Shown here in pieces: positions 1-10,885 of a stretch of 64,000 bases of DNA (position 1 is its first letter; the number at the start of each line of letters is the position of its first letter). A program made the position numbers and the translations under genes. Location: positions 14,494,489 to 14,558,488 of the forward strand of contig CM020515.1 in assembly GCA_009823395.1 (NCBI GenBank), given 5' to 3'. The notes beneath the pieces were generated by a model that was given only the letters and a program-made list of their open reading frames with translations, made no database searches and had not been told where the DNA came from. The DNA is from Thamnaconus septentrionalis. Taxonomy: Eukaryota; Chordata; Actinopteri; Tetraodontiformes; Monacanthidae.

Positions 1-2176
1 ACAACAAATCCCAGAATGCTCTGCTGGTATTTTTGCACGTCAATCAGGACAGGACATTCATTTGAAAGATATTATTATTGCTTAATTGGTTTATTGTTAT
101 CTTATTTTTAAATCTATTATTAGCATGTGGAAAAAGGTTGCTGTTGAAATTTAAATCAGAAGGGAGTGAATAAGAAAGACTAATTTTTATTTACATTTTA
201 TTGATTTTAGTTTTTAATTTAATTTGAAATTTGACTTTGTATGTGTGAAATATTAAGTCATGTGTTGTATATTGTTAAGCTTTGCTTGTTCCATATTTAT
301 GAAGCAAAACTTGCTTGGGTCCATATGAAAAGAGTCACTGTTATATATGGAGGAAGATTTTTTTAATAAATGATCAAAATCAATGTTGGCTCTCCTGCCT
401 TCATTTGTTGTGGTAAATAAAAGTGTTTTTGGGATATACAGCATTGTGAACACTGACCTCAGGCCAGTTTGCTCAGATTGCCCCGCCCACACCGGCTCTG
501 ATGGACAAAGACACACAAAGCAGCATTTTCCCGGCTCTGTCCCGTGAGACACGCAGCGGATAGAGAGTGCGAACTGACAAACGCAGGCACGTCTTCTCGC
601 TCTCCACTGCACTGGGAAGGAAAAACAAAAATCGGCGGCTGCCATTTCCTGCAGAACGCTGACAGATGTTGAAAGAAAAAGCCGAGGCGAAGCGCGGATG
701 AATCTCTTTCTTCTCGTTGTCGGCGTACAGACGCATCCTTCCTCGGCTGAAGATGTGTATATTTTGTTGAGGTTTAGGGCTCTTGAGCCTCTTAGGTTTA
801 GTACAGTGGTGTTAGTCTCAGCCTGTGTGTTAAAACCAGCGTAATGTTCAGGCATGGAGAGACATTGAGCAGCAACAACACGAAGACAGCCATCACTGCT
901 GGATTCCACACAAGATTTAAGACCTTTAACACAGTGAATGCATTTTTCTCTCGTTGTGTTTTTCAAACTGCTGACTGGACGGAAGTGTATGGATGTATAG
1001 TTTCTTCTTTTAAACCATAATGTAACTCTCGTGTAGCAAAGACAAAAGGGGGAAAGAAAGACCTTTCCATTTTTTTTTCCCGAAGGTAAAACTTAAGCGC
1101 GACGAAACAAAGGCTCTGACCAATGGTTGATGTTTGCGAGGAGTCGACGTCGTGTCTGCTGCCGCTGCAACAACAACAGCGTCAACAACAGCGTCAACAA
1201 CAGCGTCTGACAGCCTCATTATGCGTGACTGTCAGCGCCAGGCATTGTTTCACACAAAGACGATGATCTTAACGACAACAGACGGCAAAGTGCGGTCGGT
1301 CGTCGGAGCCGCTTCGGTCTTTGCTGCTGTGTCTTCTCACACGAGGCAAAGCTTCTGGAAAAAGAGACTGCAAGTACATTCAGACTCACTTTTCATCCAA
1401 ACATTGGGAATCCAAACATTTTTGCATATTTTTTCATCGTTTGTTACGCAACCGCCTGCGTATCAGGCCTTTATTCTTAAACTTGAAAGGAGAGCATTTA
1501 AAAAAAAAAACAACATTTTTTTTCAAAGTAGTCTCAGTTATTCTTCCTCCTTTCTGAGAAAGTACAACAGCTTTGTTTTACTCTTTATGAACAAATCTCC
1601 AGATCCGCACCACTTCCCTTACGACGGTTCAATAAAGGCGATGAGCTCACAGACGAGGCAGCGGCTCCATCTCCTCATCTCCAGATCTGACCCTGCACAG
1701 CCTCACCCCCCCGCCTCCCCCTCCGCTCTCCCCACCCCTCCCTCCCCTGCTGCCCCACAGTCATGAATCTCTGACATCTGTGACATCTCTGCCGACGTCG
1801 TGCCTGCTTTGTCCCCCTCTTGGGCCCATCTCTGCAGACATGACCACCACCCTCCCACCCCACCCCCTTCACCGACATCACGGTCACACACACACATACA
1901 CACACACACCTTTCCCTCAACCCGGTGACTGGCGAGGAAATAAATAAAATAACATGAGGAGTGCGTGTGAAAGGGTCAACTGCGAGTAAACGGACTGCGG
2001 GCCTGCTGGGAACCTCCGCTGTCTAATGATAGACTTGCAGCAACGCCACGGCTCAATCTCCACCGACACTGAGCTGCAGGGGTTGAGGCCCTTTCTTTCA
2101 AAACCCCCTGCAACCCACACACGCACGTCAAGGCTCGCCGGCGGCCTCAGACGGGAGTTGCGCAAACGCACAGGCG
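1..2176. other. Downstream intergenic DNA, no gene supported
   Basis: The first 240 bases are AT-rich. The remainder is mixed-composition DNA with a CAA-rich patch (about 1165-1205), CA repeats (about 1886-1910) and T/A runs. A 237-codon minus-strand open frame at 253-966 has no recognisable domain and no codon-like structure. I see no exon pattern or RNA gene. Confidence 0.6.
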
Positions 2177-2732
2177 CAGTGTTGTTGGGATTACTCCATA
2201 AAAGTAATCCAACTACTGATTACTCATTGAAAAGTAATGTAATTACTTCTTTAACTACTTTGTTTCATAAGTAATCAATTACTAATTACTTTAGTTTAAA
2301 AAAGATAAGGCAACAGTTGAGAAGGTCTCGTTTCCTGCACACAAACATTCTTTCATTTCCATGAGATGAACTTTAAAATAATGTTCGTATTTCTAGCTAT
2401 TAATCGCAATCGCTGTTTTTTCTTTTGCCGCCACCATGCTTGTTTTAGTGCGTCGTCGCAATCAATGATGAAATCAATGATGTTGCATGCACGGCTGCAT
2501 CATCAATCTGCGACATCATTGTTTTTCTAAATTTCAGGCATTTTGTGGATAATAAGACATTTTTAGCTTGCAAAATATTTCAGAAAAGTAATGAAATTGT
2601 TACTTCATAAAATAATTATGATATCATTACAATTATTGCCAGAGTAATCCTGTTCCATTACTCTGCTACTCCAAAAAAGGTAGTTTAATTCCAGTAGCGG
2701 ATTACTTAGTAATAGATTACTCGCCAACACTG
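2177..2732. mobile_element. hAT-like non-autonomous DNA transposon (MITE)
   Basis: The ends are inverted: the left begins CAGTGTTG, continuing with GGATTACT and AGTAATCC motifs; the right, read on the minus strand, begins CAGTGTTGGCGAGTAATC. Between them is AT-rich DNA full of AGTAAT/ATTACT repeats, without a transposase frame. Fish genomes carry very many hAT-type elements with CAGTGTTG ends and such AGTAATC subterminal repeats. I do not see an 8-base target duplication, so exact edges may be off by a few bases. Confidence 0.75.
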
Positions 2733-3316
2733 GTCGGGAGGGGGGGGGGGAATAGCGGAGCGCCGCAGTAAATTAGTGCCCACAGTGTTATTATTGTAAT
2801 CAGAGGTTTGGGGAAAGGAGGGTGGTGGTGGTGGTGGTGGTGGTGTAGGGAGGGAACTCACCGCCCCCACGAAACCCACCTGCCCCCCTTCCCCGCCCGT
2901 CCAACAGCATGGGCATGTATAATGACAATAATTCACCGCAGTACAGCGGCGCTGTGTTTATTGGGATATTAATCTGGGATAAACAAAGCTTTTGACAAAA
3001 CAAATTAACACTCCCAAAGACGGCCGTCTGCTAATGGAGTCCGCGGAGATTGATATTAAAATGTGGCTAAGGTGGAGGAAGCTTGGGAGGAGGAAAAGAA
3101 GGGAAGGAGGGAGGAGCCAAGGGGGGAAAAAACAACCACAACAACAAAAAATAACACACACACACACACAGAAGCTGGCCGAGGTGACGCACATTCCGCC
3201 TCTCATGGGATAGTGTCTGTCTGTGTGTCTGTCTGTCCCCGGGGCAGGTCCCAGCTGAGCCGTAGAGATCAGCATCAGCACATTAAGTCAAATACAATAA
3301 GGGAGGGATGGAGGTA

Positions 3317-3355
<39 letters not shown>
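3317..3355. repeat. (ATG)13 trinucleotide microsatellite
   Basis: Thirteen uninterrupted ATG units, likely length-polymorphic. It lies in intergenic DNA downstream of adgrl1 and is not in a convincing open frame. Confidence 0.95.
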
Positions 3356-3480
3356 GGAAGGATGAGGTTATCTCTGCCACAATGGCCGCCTTGTGTTTCT
3401 TATTAGCGCCGCTGCCCTGCAGTGACTCTCAGCCTTTTTTCAGCCTCCTGCTCGCATTCATCCAGTCGTCCCCAGCTGAC

Positions 3481-3540
3481 CGGCGGCCGCCGCTGCTGCC
3501 GCTGCTGCTGCTGCTGCCGCTGCTGCTGCCACCGCCAGGG
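3481..3540. repeat. Imperfect CTG/CCG triplet-rich patch
   Basis: GCC and CTG triplets alternate (CCGCTGCTGCC type, with a pure run of five CTG). On the minus strand this is CAG/CGG. The open frames across it are low-complexity alanine, serine or leucine strings, so I treat it as a simple repeat and not as coding. Confidence 0.8.
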
Positions 3541-5124
3541 TCGAGCGCCCTCGCCAGCGAGCCGTGAGAGCCGCTTTGCACTTTTCCCCCTGCTGCTGCA
3601 GGAGAGCAGACGACGTGCACATTGTCTTCCCATTTGTTAGCACGAAGCGCCGTCGGCGGTGAATCCGAGCCTCGTAGCGTCACACCTGTATTGCACGACT
3701 CGAGGTTCCGGTCCTCCTACACACAGCGCCCCCCGCATCTGGCTATTTGAATAACAAGACTAAGCGATGGGAAAAGTGGGTGTAATCCTTCTCCCTTATC
3801 TGTATTTAACCCTCTTTCCTTTTTTCCGTCCCGTCCCGGGAGCCGGAGCTAAAAGCCGTCCTTTGGGTTTCTCTTCGAACTGGGACACTCGGGGCCCCGG
3901 CGAAATGTCACACCGCAGTGGACGCATTTATTTTCAGCTCACGTTTTTTTGTCCACACGTCCGACTCGCCCCCGTGAGGCGCCGCTTTTACGAGGGGAGA
4001 GAAAAGCTTAAAAAAAAGAAGAAAAAAGAAAATCTGATGCCACAACGGCACAATGAGAATGAATAATAAATGAAAACATCGCAAAAACTGATAAATAACG
4101 GGTGACAAATATGAATAAATACAGTTTAAAGGGAGGCCAACTGAGTTTGCTGTAAAGGTCAGGGAGATTTCAGCAGGAGCGAAGGGACCTCGAGTGGCTG
4201 CGCTGACAGCTAATTTCTCGTTTAATGTGGCATATTGGAAACACGTTCGAAGCAATCGGTCAGCGTGTCATTTTATCTTGGGCCCGGCGAAGAACCCGAC
4301 TCCTCCCACCCTGCTCGCACCTGTGCACCGCCTGGCTTCGAGAGCCTTCGCCACTCGAGGCGGAGAAATAACGGCGGCTCTCCAGACGAGTGTCCGCTTT
4401 CCTTTCGTGTCACAAAATGAAAAAAAATAAAGAAGAATGTTTTGTTTTTTTTTCAACGTACAAAGCATGCTCAAAAACAGTTGGACACAGTTGCACTTGT
4501 GCACATTCACGCAGCAAATAATTTGTGACATAATTAATTAGTAATTTGGGGCGCTGCTGAATCTGTCTTAAAGTAACAGCAGAAAAAAGGTTGCAATCTT
4601 TTCTCGTAACAAGACAACAATGTTAATTGATCGTACGTGCTAACGCCCCGGCGATAAAAGTGTTTTTTATCTGGCTATTATCTTTCAGAACAACACAAGA
4701 GCAAAGCAAGCCACCGGGTGGATGCTGTATTTTTTCTTTTTTCTATTTTTCCCGGCCTGCGAGGCACAGACTGACATTTGACGATGTGGATCTTTGGCGC
4801 CACAGCCCCCCCCCCCTTCCTCCCCCCACACTCCAACTCCCCAGCTCCCCTCGGCTGCACCGCCATGGGAGATGTCAAAGGTCAAACATTAACAACACGT
4901 TAACCGATTATTATATAAAAAAAAAAAAAAGAAATTGCGGGAGGATTCTTCCCGTCCCAGGAGAAATAAAATCTACCACACATCCATCTCACTCTCTCTG
5001 CCTCTCACTCACTCTCTCACTCTCTGCAGTAAATGACTCAGGGATTTTCACCGGACGGCACAGCAGCACAGGGAACAAGAGCAAAAGCGATGCAGCGACA
5101 GAGAGAAGGGGCGCATCATTCAGG

Positions 5125-6670
5125 TCACAAAGTCCAAAACATTTTATTTAGTTTTTTTTTCTCTCGTTTTTTTTAATCTTTTTTTGTCAGTTTGTTGCGG
5201 TACAAGAAGTCATTTTTTCATAGTTATTTGTTACTTTTGTTGCTTTTGATCATCTGGTGTCTCTATTTACACAGTAGGAATAAAGTAGATTCATGTGAGG
5301 CTCCTATATGTACACGGCTAGACCAGTCTGATCGACCGGCGGCGGGGGAAGGGAGGGGAAGGTGGGGGTTGGTTTGCGACATTTTCGCAGTCCTGCAAGT
5401 CACAGGGAAAAACAGGAAGTCCACTTCACGGCTCTGACGGCGGAGGAAGCGGGTGGGAGGGGAGCGAGGCGAGTCCGGAGCTCTCGCAGGCCCCTGAGGG
5501 GAGGGGTGAGGGGGGTGGGAGGGTCGGACCCCCGCAGTGGAGAGCCCAGCGCTCTCTTCAGGACGACAGCAAGGCAGTCACTTCACTTTTCAAATGCCTA
5601 AAGCAGACAACCGAGAGGAGTGCGGAGCAGGAGCGGCCAGTCCCGGGGAGGCAGAACCTCCTGCTGCTGCTGCGGACGTGGGGGGGGGATCAGCATCAGC
5701 TGATCAAGAGTCTCTGTCCCCCTTTATAAAAATGTTTTTTTTTATTCCACTTCTGGTCGAAAGTCGTTGATTCACAGCAAGAGAGAGAAGAAAATAAAAA
5801 TTGAAGGCAACTACACTGAATCGGCTCCCTGTGCCTGCTAGGAACAAAAAGCTCTTGCAACCATGATGTGTTTTTTTTTTTACTTAGATTGAGAACAGTT
5901 TTCACTCAGGATGTTCAGTAATGAGCACTTCTGGATAAGTAAGTGGATATATGCGAGAGTGTGGTGCGCTAGTGTGTCCCGCGGACGTCGTCCTTTCTGT
6001 TTCTGGCTCAATAAAAAGATATTTTTGGCAACGATGCGGAGCATTTCTGTGAGACATGTTTCAGGTTATAAGAGTGTACTTCACCCCGCCACACCCGTAC
6101 ACAGAGAGAGCTACTCCTATCAAATGACCACTCAAAAGAAGGAACCTATGAATGGTGTGAAAGGGAAATGAGGGATCGTATAAACTGATACTCCCATCTC
6201 CAGAGGCGGCTCGAACCACAACATGACGATAAAAAAAAAGAACTTTAACAAAGTTTGACATTTTGAAAATCATCTGCAGTAAAGGGGAGAGTTATTAGTA
6301 CATTCAGAGTGCCGGACGTCGCCTCAGGGTAGCGAAAAAGAAACTGGGGAGAACCGGCGGGTTTGAAAAGAGCCGCGTGGCGCTCTGCTGAAAAACGCCT
6401 CATCGCTCTTTCTCCAGGCGGGGTTGGAGGGGGAGGGTGGGGGGTGAACACCGAGTCTGATTCTGCCAAGTCGACGGGTCACTCAATCATCTGTTCAGCA
6501 GCAAAACAAAAGTTCTTGGAGAACGGAAGGCAACCAAACAAGCAGAACGTGGAGAGGCGCGAGAACTGGGTGGGCGGAGGAAGAGGAGGAGGAGGAGGAG
6601 GAGGAGGAAGAGGAAGAGGTGGAGGCTCTGGCCGTCACGTCGCTCCCCAGCTTCCTCCTTGAGGCTCCAG
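5125..6670 (-). other. adgrl1: Probable 3' UTR of adgrl1
   Basis: About 1.5 kb after the stop codon I see no further coding similarity, no splice pair and a candidate polyadenylation signal at 5143-5148. The stretch contains a GGA/TCC repeat (about 6578-6625), a GC-rich block (about 5330-5700) and an alternative AATAAA-like site at about 5741-5746. The distal end is inferred from the signal only. Confidence 0.5.
5143..5148 (-). terminator. Candidate polyadenylation signal AATAAA
   Basis: The minus strand reads CTAAATAAAATG, a canonical AATAAA hexamer about 1.5 kb after the stop codon. Cleavage would be expected 10-30 bases downstream, near 5115-5133. A second hexamer at about 5741-5746 would give a shorter 3' UTR. 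Which is used cannot be told from sequence. Confidence 0.5.
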
Positions 6671-7614
6671 TCACAGGCTGGTGACCAGCTGCATCTGTCC
6701 GTCCCCCTGGCTGTGCGGCGCCGCTGCCTCCTGAGGCTGGTGTCCCTCCCCGCTGGGCCTCCGGAGCGGCGCCTGGTAGAAGGTCTGCATGGGGGCCCCG
6801 CGGGAGCCCAGGGCTGGCCTGCCCGAGCTGTAGTACAGCTCCTCGGGGGGCTGCGCCGAGCGGGGCACCACCTCCAGGGGCTCGGGGCTGCTGTCCGGGT
6901 AGGGAGAGTCTCGTAGGTTGGTGATGCTGGTGTAGAGGGAGTCGTGGGCGGGCGAGTCGGCCGCTCTGCCGCCGCCGCTGCCGCCCTGGCCGGCGCTCTG
7001 GCCGCTGTGGCCCAGGCTCTCGGTCAGGTCGGCCGTGTAGCTCTCCGACTCGTCGGCGTCGCTCTGGTACAGCACCGACTGGGCCCGCTGCAGCAGCAGC
7101 GGCTCCTCCAGGGCCTTGTAGAGCAGCTCCACATCCTGCGGCGTCTGCTGCCGGCCCTCCCTCAGGAAGTCGTCGTCCTCGTCCAGGCTGATGGACGGCT
7201 CCGCCCCAGCCCCGCCCCCACGCCCGCCGCCAGCGCCCCGCCTCGGCCGCGTGGGGGACGACGACGCCCGCTCCCCTCCGTCGCCGCCTCCTCCCCTCAG
7301 GTTGTTGTGCACGAGCTCGGAGATGATCATCTTCTCGAAGGCGGCGGCGTCCGAGAGGTTCCGTCGGATGCCTCCTCCTCCTCCTCCTCCTCCGACTCCT
7401 CCGACACCTCCGCCCCCTCCAGTGTCGGGCCCCCGGGGGTTGAAGACCGGCGGCGGACTGTCTTCGCTCCCTGCGTTGAGGAAGTCGCAGCTACCGCCGC
7501 CGCCACCGCCACTTCCTGGGCCGCCACGCAGGCTGTAGCTGTTGTTGAAGTTCCCGTTCAGAGGCAGAGTCTCCATCCCGCAGGGGTTCCGGGGGCCCTT
7601 GGATAACGTGCTCT
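6671..7614 (-). CDS. adgrl1: Coding exon 24: distal cytoplasmic tail, stop codon and PDZ ligand
   Basis: This exon has 944 coding bases from an AG acceptor (7616-7615) to TGA at 6673-6671. Conserved blocks are [62 protein letters not shown] and the end [10 protein letters not shown]. The last four residues, V-T-S-L, are the known class I PDZ ligand through which latrophilins bind SHANK-type scaffolds. Between the blocks are long Gly-rich runs and an acidic stretch (S-L-D-E-D-D-D) not found at this length in mammals. The + strand also has long open frames here, but they lack family similarity and reflect GC-rich composition. Confidence 0.96.
7370..7430 (-). repeat. adgrl1: Coding GGN repeat giving polyglycine in the receptor tail
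   Basis: On the minus strand GGA/GGC/GGT triplets encode a Gly-rich stretch with scattered Val in coding exon 24. A second Gly run lies at about 7490-7520 and a third Gly/Arg-rich part at about 7200-7300. They account for most of the length excess over the mammalian tail. Confidence 0.85.
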
Positions 7615-7858
7615 CTGGACCCCACACACACACACAGGAGCGGGAGAGGGAGAGGCAGAGAGTGAAGGCGAGGGCATCATTATCTCAGTACCAGCCAGCA
7701 GGAACAGGAAACAGTGCAGTGGGGGGGTGAGGGTGCGAGGGAGGGAGGGGGTGCAGTCGCTTACAGTGACGTGGCCGAGGTGAAGTGCACTTACTCGGGT
7801 CGCGGAACGTCCCTGCGCGAGCCAGCCCAAGCCGTGGAGTGAGTGAAAAGGAGGGAGA

Positions 7859-7896
<38 letters not shown>

Positions 7897-9330
7897 CACA
7901 AAAAAACACAAAAGCCGGTAAGCGTTTTTTAATGATGTGACATTAAGTTGATGAATTTGTTTTTGAAACATTGTGAGAGAGAGCCATTAACGAGACGGAG
8001 AGAAGAAGTCGCGTCCATATGCCACGTTTTTCCCCGCGTTTCGCCTCTTTGTCTTTGTCGAGATCGGCCGTCCAACTTTTTTTTGTGTCATTTTTTGTTT
8101 TCCTGGAGCGCCAACTCCCCCTTAATGCGGGCGTCCAATTAACTCAACGACAAATATCTGCAAGGTTTTCTTTTGCGTCCGGGCCGTACAGAAGAGTGAT
8201 TCCTGCCACTGCAGCCGGCGGCAACTTGATACGCATTCATCAGAGAAAAATATTTGCACCAAACAAACCCAAAAAAAAAAATAAATCCTGTTATCACTGA
8301 TTTATATACCGCCTCTGTTCAACGTGACTTAAATACGCTCACATTTTTTTTTTCCCCTCTTCCAAATTGGCACCACACAGCAAAGGAAACATCACAGCTG
8401 TCCCGCCACTGATGAGAGCGCTCAGATATTTTAAATTTAATGCGTGGCATGACTTAAATACCTAATACCTAATTACAGACATCGCCACGTTTTTTTTTTT
8501 TCAGCGGGGTTGTGGGTAATTAGACATTCTAATGAAGTGCTCTCTCCCCCCACTTCCTCTCCCACTCTCTTCTAAAAATGTCTCGGCTGCCAGGCCTGTG
8601 GCCCATCAGGCGTGACGCATTGTGCGGAGAGCCTTTAAAATATTAAACAGAAACGCCGTCTTAAATTTCAGTCCTCAGACAGCGGGGCCCGGCCGACCGT
8701 CCGCACGCTCAGCCGACACACACACACACACACACACACTCACTCACTCACTCACACGCAGCGCAGCCACACTTCTCGCTTAGCGAGTGAATATTTGGCA
8801 CCGCGGTGGAACAATTACGCCGACATGTCTAATTCAGCAGTTATAGGCGTCCAAAGAGAGGTGTGGGAATGCGGCAATGTGATAAAACAGCTATTATGCT
8901 TTAAAAGGAGTCTCACTCTGAGATAGAAGCCAACGCACGCGCACACACACACACACACTCACAGTCACACACCAGCACACACAGGCACTTAAATGCAGCG
9001 CTGAAAAAACCTGAGCGACCTGAGCTGTCTGATCCTTTTCAATGAGGCTTTTTTTTCCAATTTATTTTTTATTTATTTATATATACATAATAAAGCTGCC
9101 TACTTTTTCTGTGCAAGGAAAAAAAAAACTGTCCTCGAGATTTCTGGCAAGCGCAGCTGTTGCTAAACTTCTAATCAGTTTGTGGCTGATTTCATGAGGA
9201 CTGGAGATCTCACCAGATGGCTGCTTAGACTCGGCACTGTTTGGCTCTGTTTTGTGCAGCCTTGTGAATCTGTCTGACAGCTACACATTTTTTAAGACAA
9301 ACACACACACACACACACAGACTGTCCTCC

Positions 9331-9424
<94 letters not shown>

Positions 9425-9609
9425 ACAGGCACAAAAGCAAGGCACTAAAGTACAGTGATGAGTTTGCGAATAAAGTGCAAGAGAGTAACGGACATAAGGC
9501 TTGCAAGCTGTGTGTTATGTGTGCGCGTGTGCCTGGGTCACCTATTTCACACACATGCACGTGCACTCGCACGCACACACACACACATATAACACAGGAG
9601 GACCTTTAC
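7615..9609 (-). other. adgrl1: Intron 23
   Basis: About 2.0 kb. It holds CA repeats at 7862-7894, about 8718-8740, 9299-9319 and 9362-9421, the last beside a CT run (9341-9362). The segment about 8381-8680 is repeat-free, with TAATTA-type and AATTTAA motifs, and looks unlike the flanks. No further exon is evident. Confidence 0.7.
9320..9421. repeat. Compound (CT)n(CA)n microsatellite
   Basis: CT units (about 9330-9362) pass directly into about thirty CA units (9362-9421) within intron 23. It is probably polymorphic, and the CA part is Z-DNA-prone. Confidence 0.95.
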
Positions 9610-9730
9610 CGGTGGAGTTGAAGACGCCGGGTGAGGGGGGTGAAGCTCTCGGCCAACAGGGTGTTGTAGGGAGATGTGCCGCTGCGGGTCTGCAACACTG
9701 GGTTCGTCAGGAGGTGGTTGCCCATGGTCG
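9610..9730 (-). CDS. adgrl1: Coding exon 23: cytoplasmic tail, with apparent one-base frame break
   Basis: This exon has 121 bases, with AG at 9732-9731 and GT at 9609-9608 (GTAAAG). In the incoming phase it encodes [14 protein letters not shown], then [12 protein letters not shown], matching mammalian ADGRL1. After a run of six C on the minus strand (9635-9640) the family match jumps by one base: the next frame gives P-G-V-F-N-S-T, like mammalian P-P-V-F-N-S. That shifted phase is also what coding exon 24 needs. A length of 120 would fit, so one C appears surplus. The choices are sequencing or assembly error, a real frameshift allele, or a splice arrangement I do not see. Taken literally, the read-through would lose the conserved tail and PDZ ligand. 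Confidence 0.85.
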
Positions 9731-10713
9731 CTACAGCACAGGAGCGCACACACACACGCGCATACACACACACACACACACACACAGAGAACAGACCAAA
9801 TTAACATAATTACAAAGAGAGCCTTTCTACTATTTTTTTTTTTTTTCCGCTGCAAATGTGCCGAGCACGAGCAGAAGCAAAATTTAAAAAAAAACAAAAA
9901 CGAACGTAGCATTTTGAAATGCGCGTTTCCTCGACCTCACAGCACGAACACATCTGGAATAATAAAAAATATTTTCTGTTTATTCAGATGGGGCTGTTTT
10001 TTTCCCCCCGTTCCGCTTGCGCTTTGTGGAATAATCCATTTCACCGTGTTCCCTGCAATGTTTATGACTGCTGATTGTAACCTTTCAGTAAAAATACAAT
10101 TGCAGGGAGGGAAAAAGGTAGTGTTTGGAGTACGGCTGTTTTTTTTCTTTATTTTTTTCCATTTTACCTCCCTGGTTCGCGCCTGTGTATTCAGACGGGG
10201 GGTTGGGTGGGGGGGCAGTAATGCATGCCATTATGCAGTCCGGGGTGCAGCCATTGAAACACAGTTAATTTCAGTGAAATGTGAATGCCACAACAAGACA
10301 AATATAATTCAAAGAAATGGCACAGCAGGAACGGCGTATAATGCCCATGTATGGCCGCAGCCTGGGGCGAGTCAAACAGAAATGCCATGAAATTAAAAAT
10401 AGGACAGCATGACGGAGAGTCGACTGAGGCAAAGTGCAACCTTCAGGTCTCACGCCCACCCTTCATCACACGGCACGGCACGGGGGGCAGGGAATTTGAA
10501 ATAATAGCAATAATAAAAAAAAACTTTGGTTCCTCTGTCTGTCTTCCTGGCGTCGCCACGCAGCCCCGTCGCCGTCGACTCTTTGGCTCGTTTCACTGCG
10601 TCTTAAGCAACCACATTTTCTCACTTTCTCACGCCAGAATTCTTTTTTTATTCCCCCCTTTTTTCCCCATTTTGTTTTTACTTACAACACTAAATTAGTT
10701 GGGATTAGCCTCC

Positions 10714-10748
<35 letters not shown>

Positions 10749-10845
10749 TGTGTGCCTCAGAGGAAAACCCTGCCGAAAATTAGCAACTCGCTTTAAGTGG
10801 GGGGAGAGAAAGTAGGCCAGGGGGAATCATGGGAGGCTACGCATG

Positions 10846-10885
<40 letters not shown>

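Larger units (their letters stand above)
2733..5124. other. Downstream intergenic DNA rich in simple repeats
   Basis: This stretch contains a G run (about 2738-2751), a GGT repeat (about 2821-2845), CA (about 3152-3170), (ATG)13, a CTG/CCG-rich patch and A/T runs. There is no supported gene. The segment 2960-3070 is a non-repetitive AT-rich stretch with several TTAAC/TAAT motifs that could be regulatory, but that is a guess. Confidence 0.55.

Noticed and set aside
253..966. 237-codon minus-strand open frame near the window start
   Set aside because: No recognisable domain, mixed low-information composition, no splice or promoter context; AT-rich DNA gives such frames by chance.
2177..2732. 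An 8-base target duplication for the hAT-like element
   Set aside because: The bases flanking the two ends do not match, so I report the element without a duplication.
6944..7606. Long + strand open frame opposite the terminal exon
   Set aside because: It is the antisense shadow of the GC-rich, Gly-rich tail exon; its product is Ala/Val/Ser low-complexity sequence.
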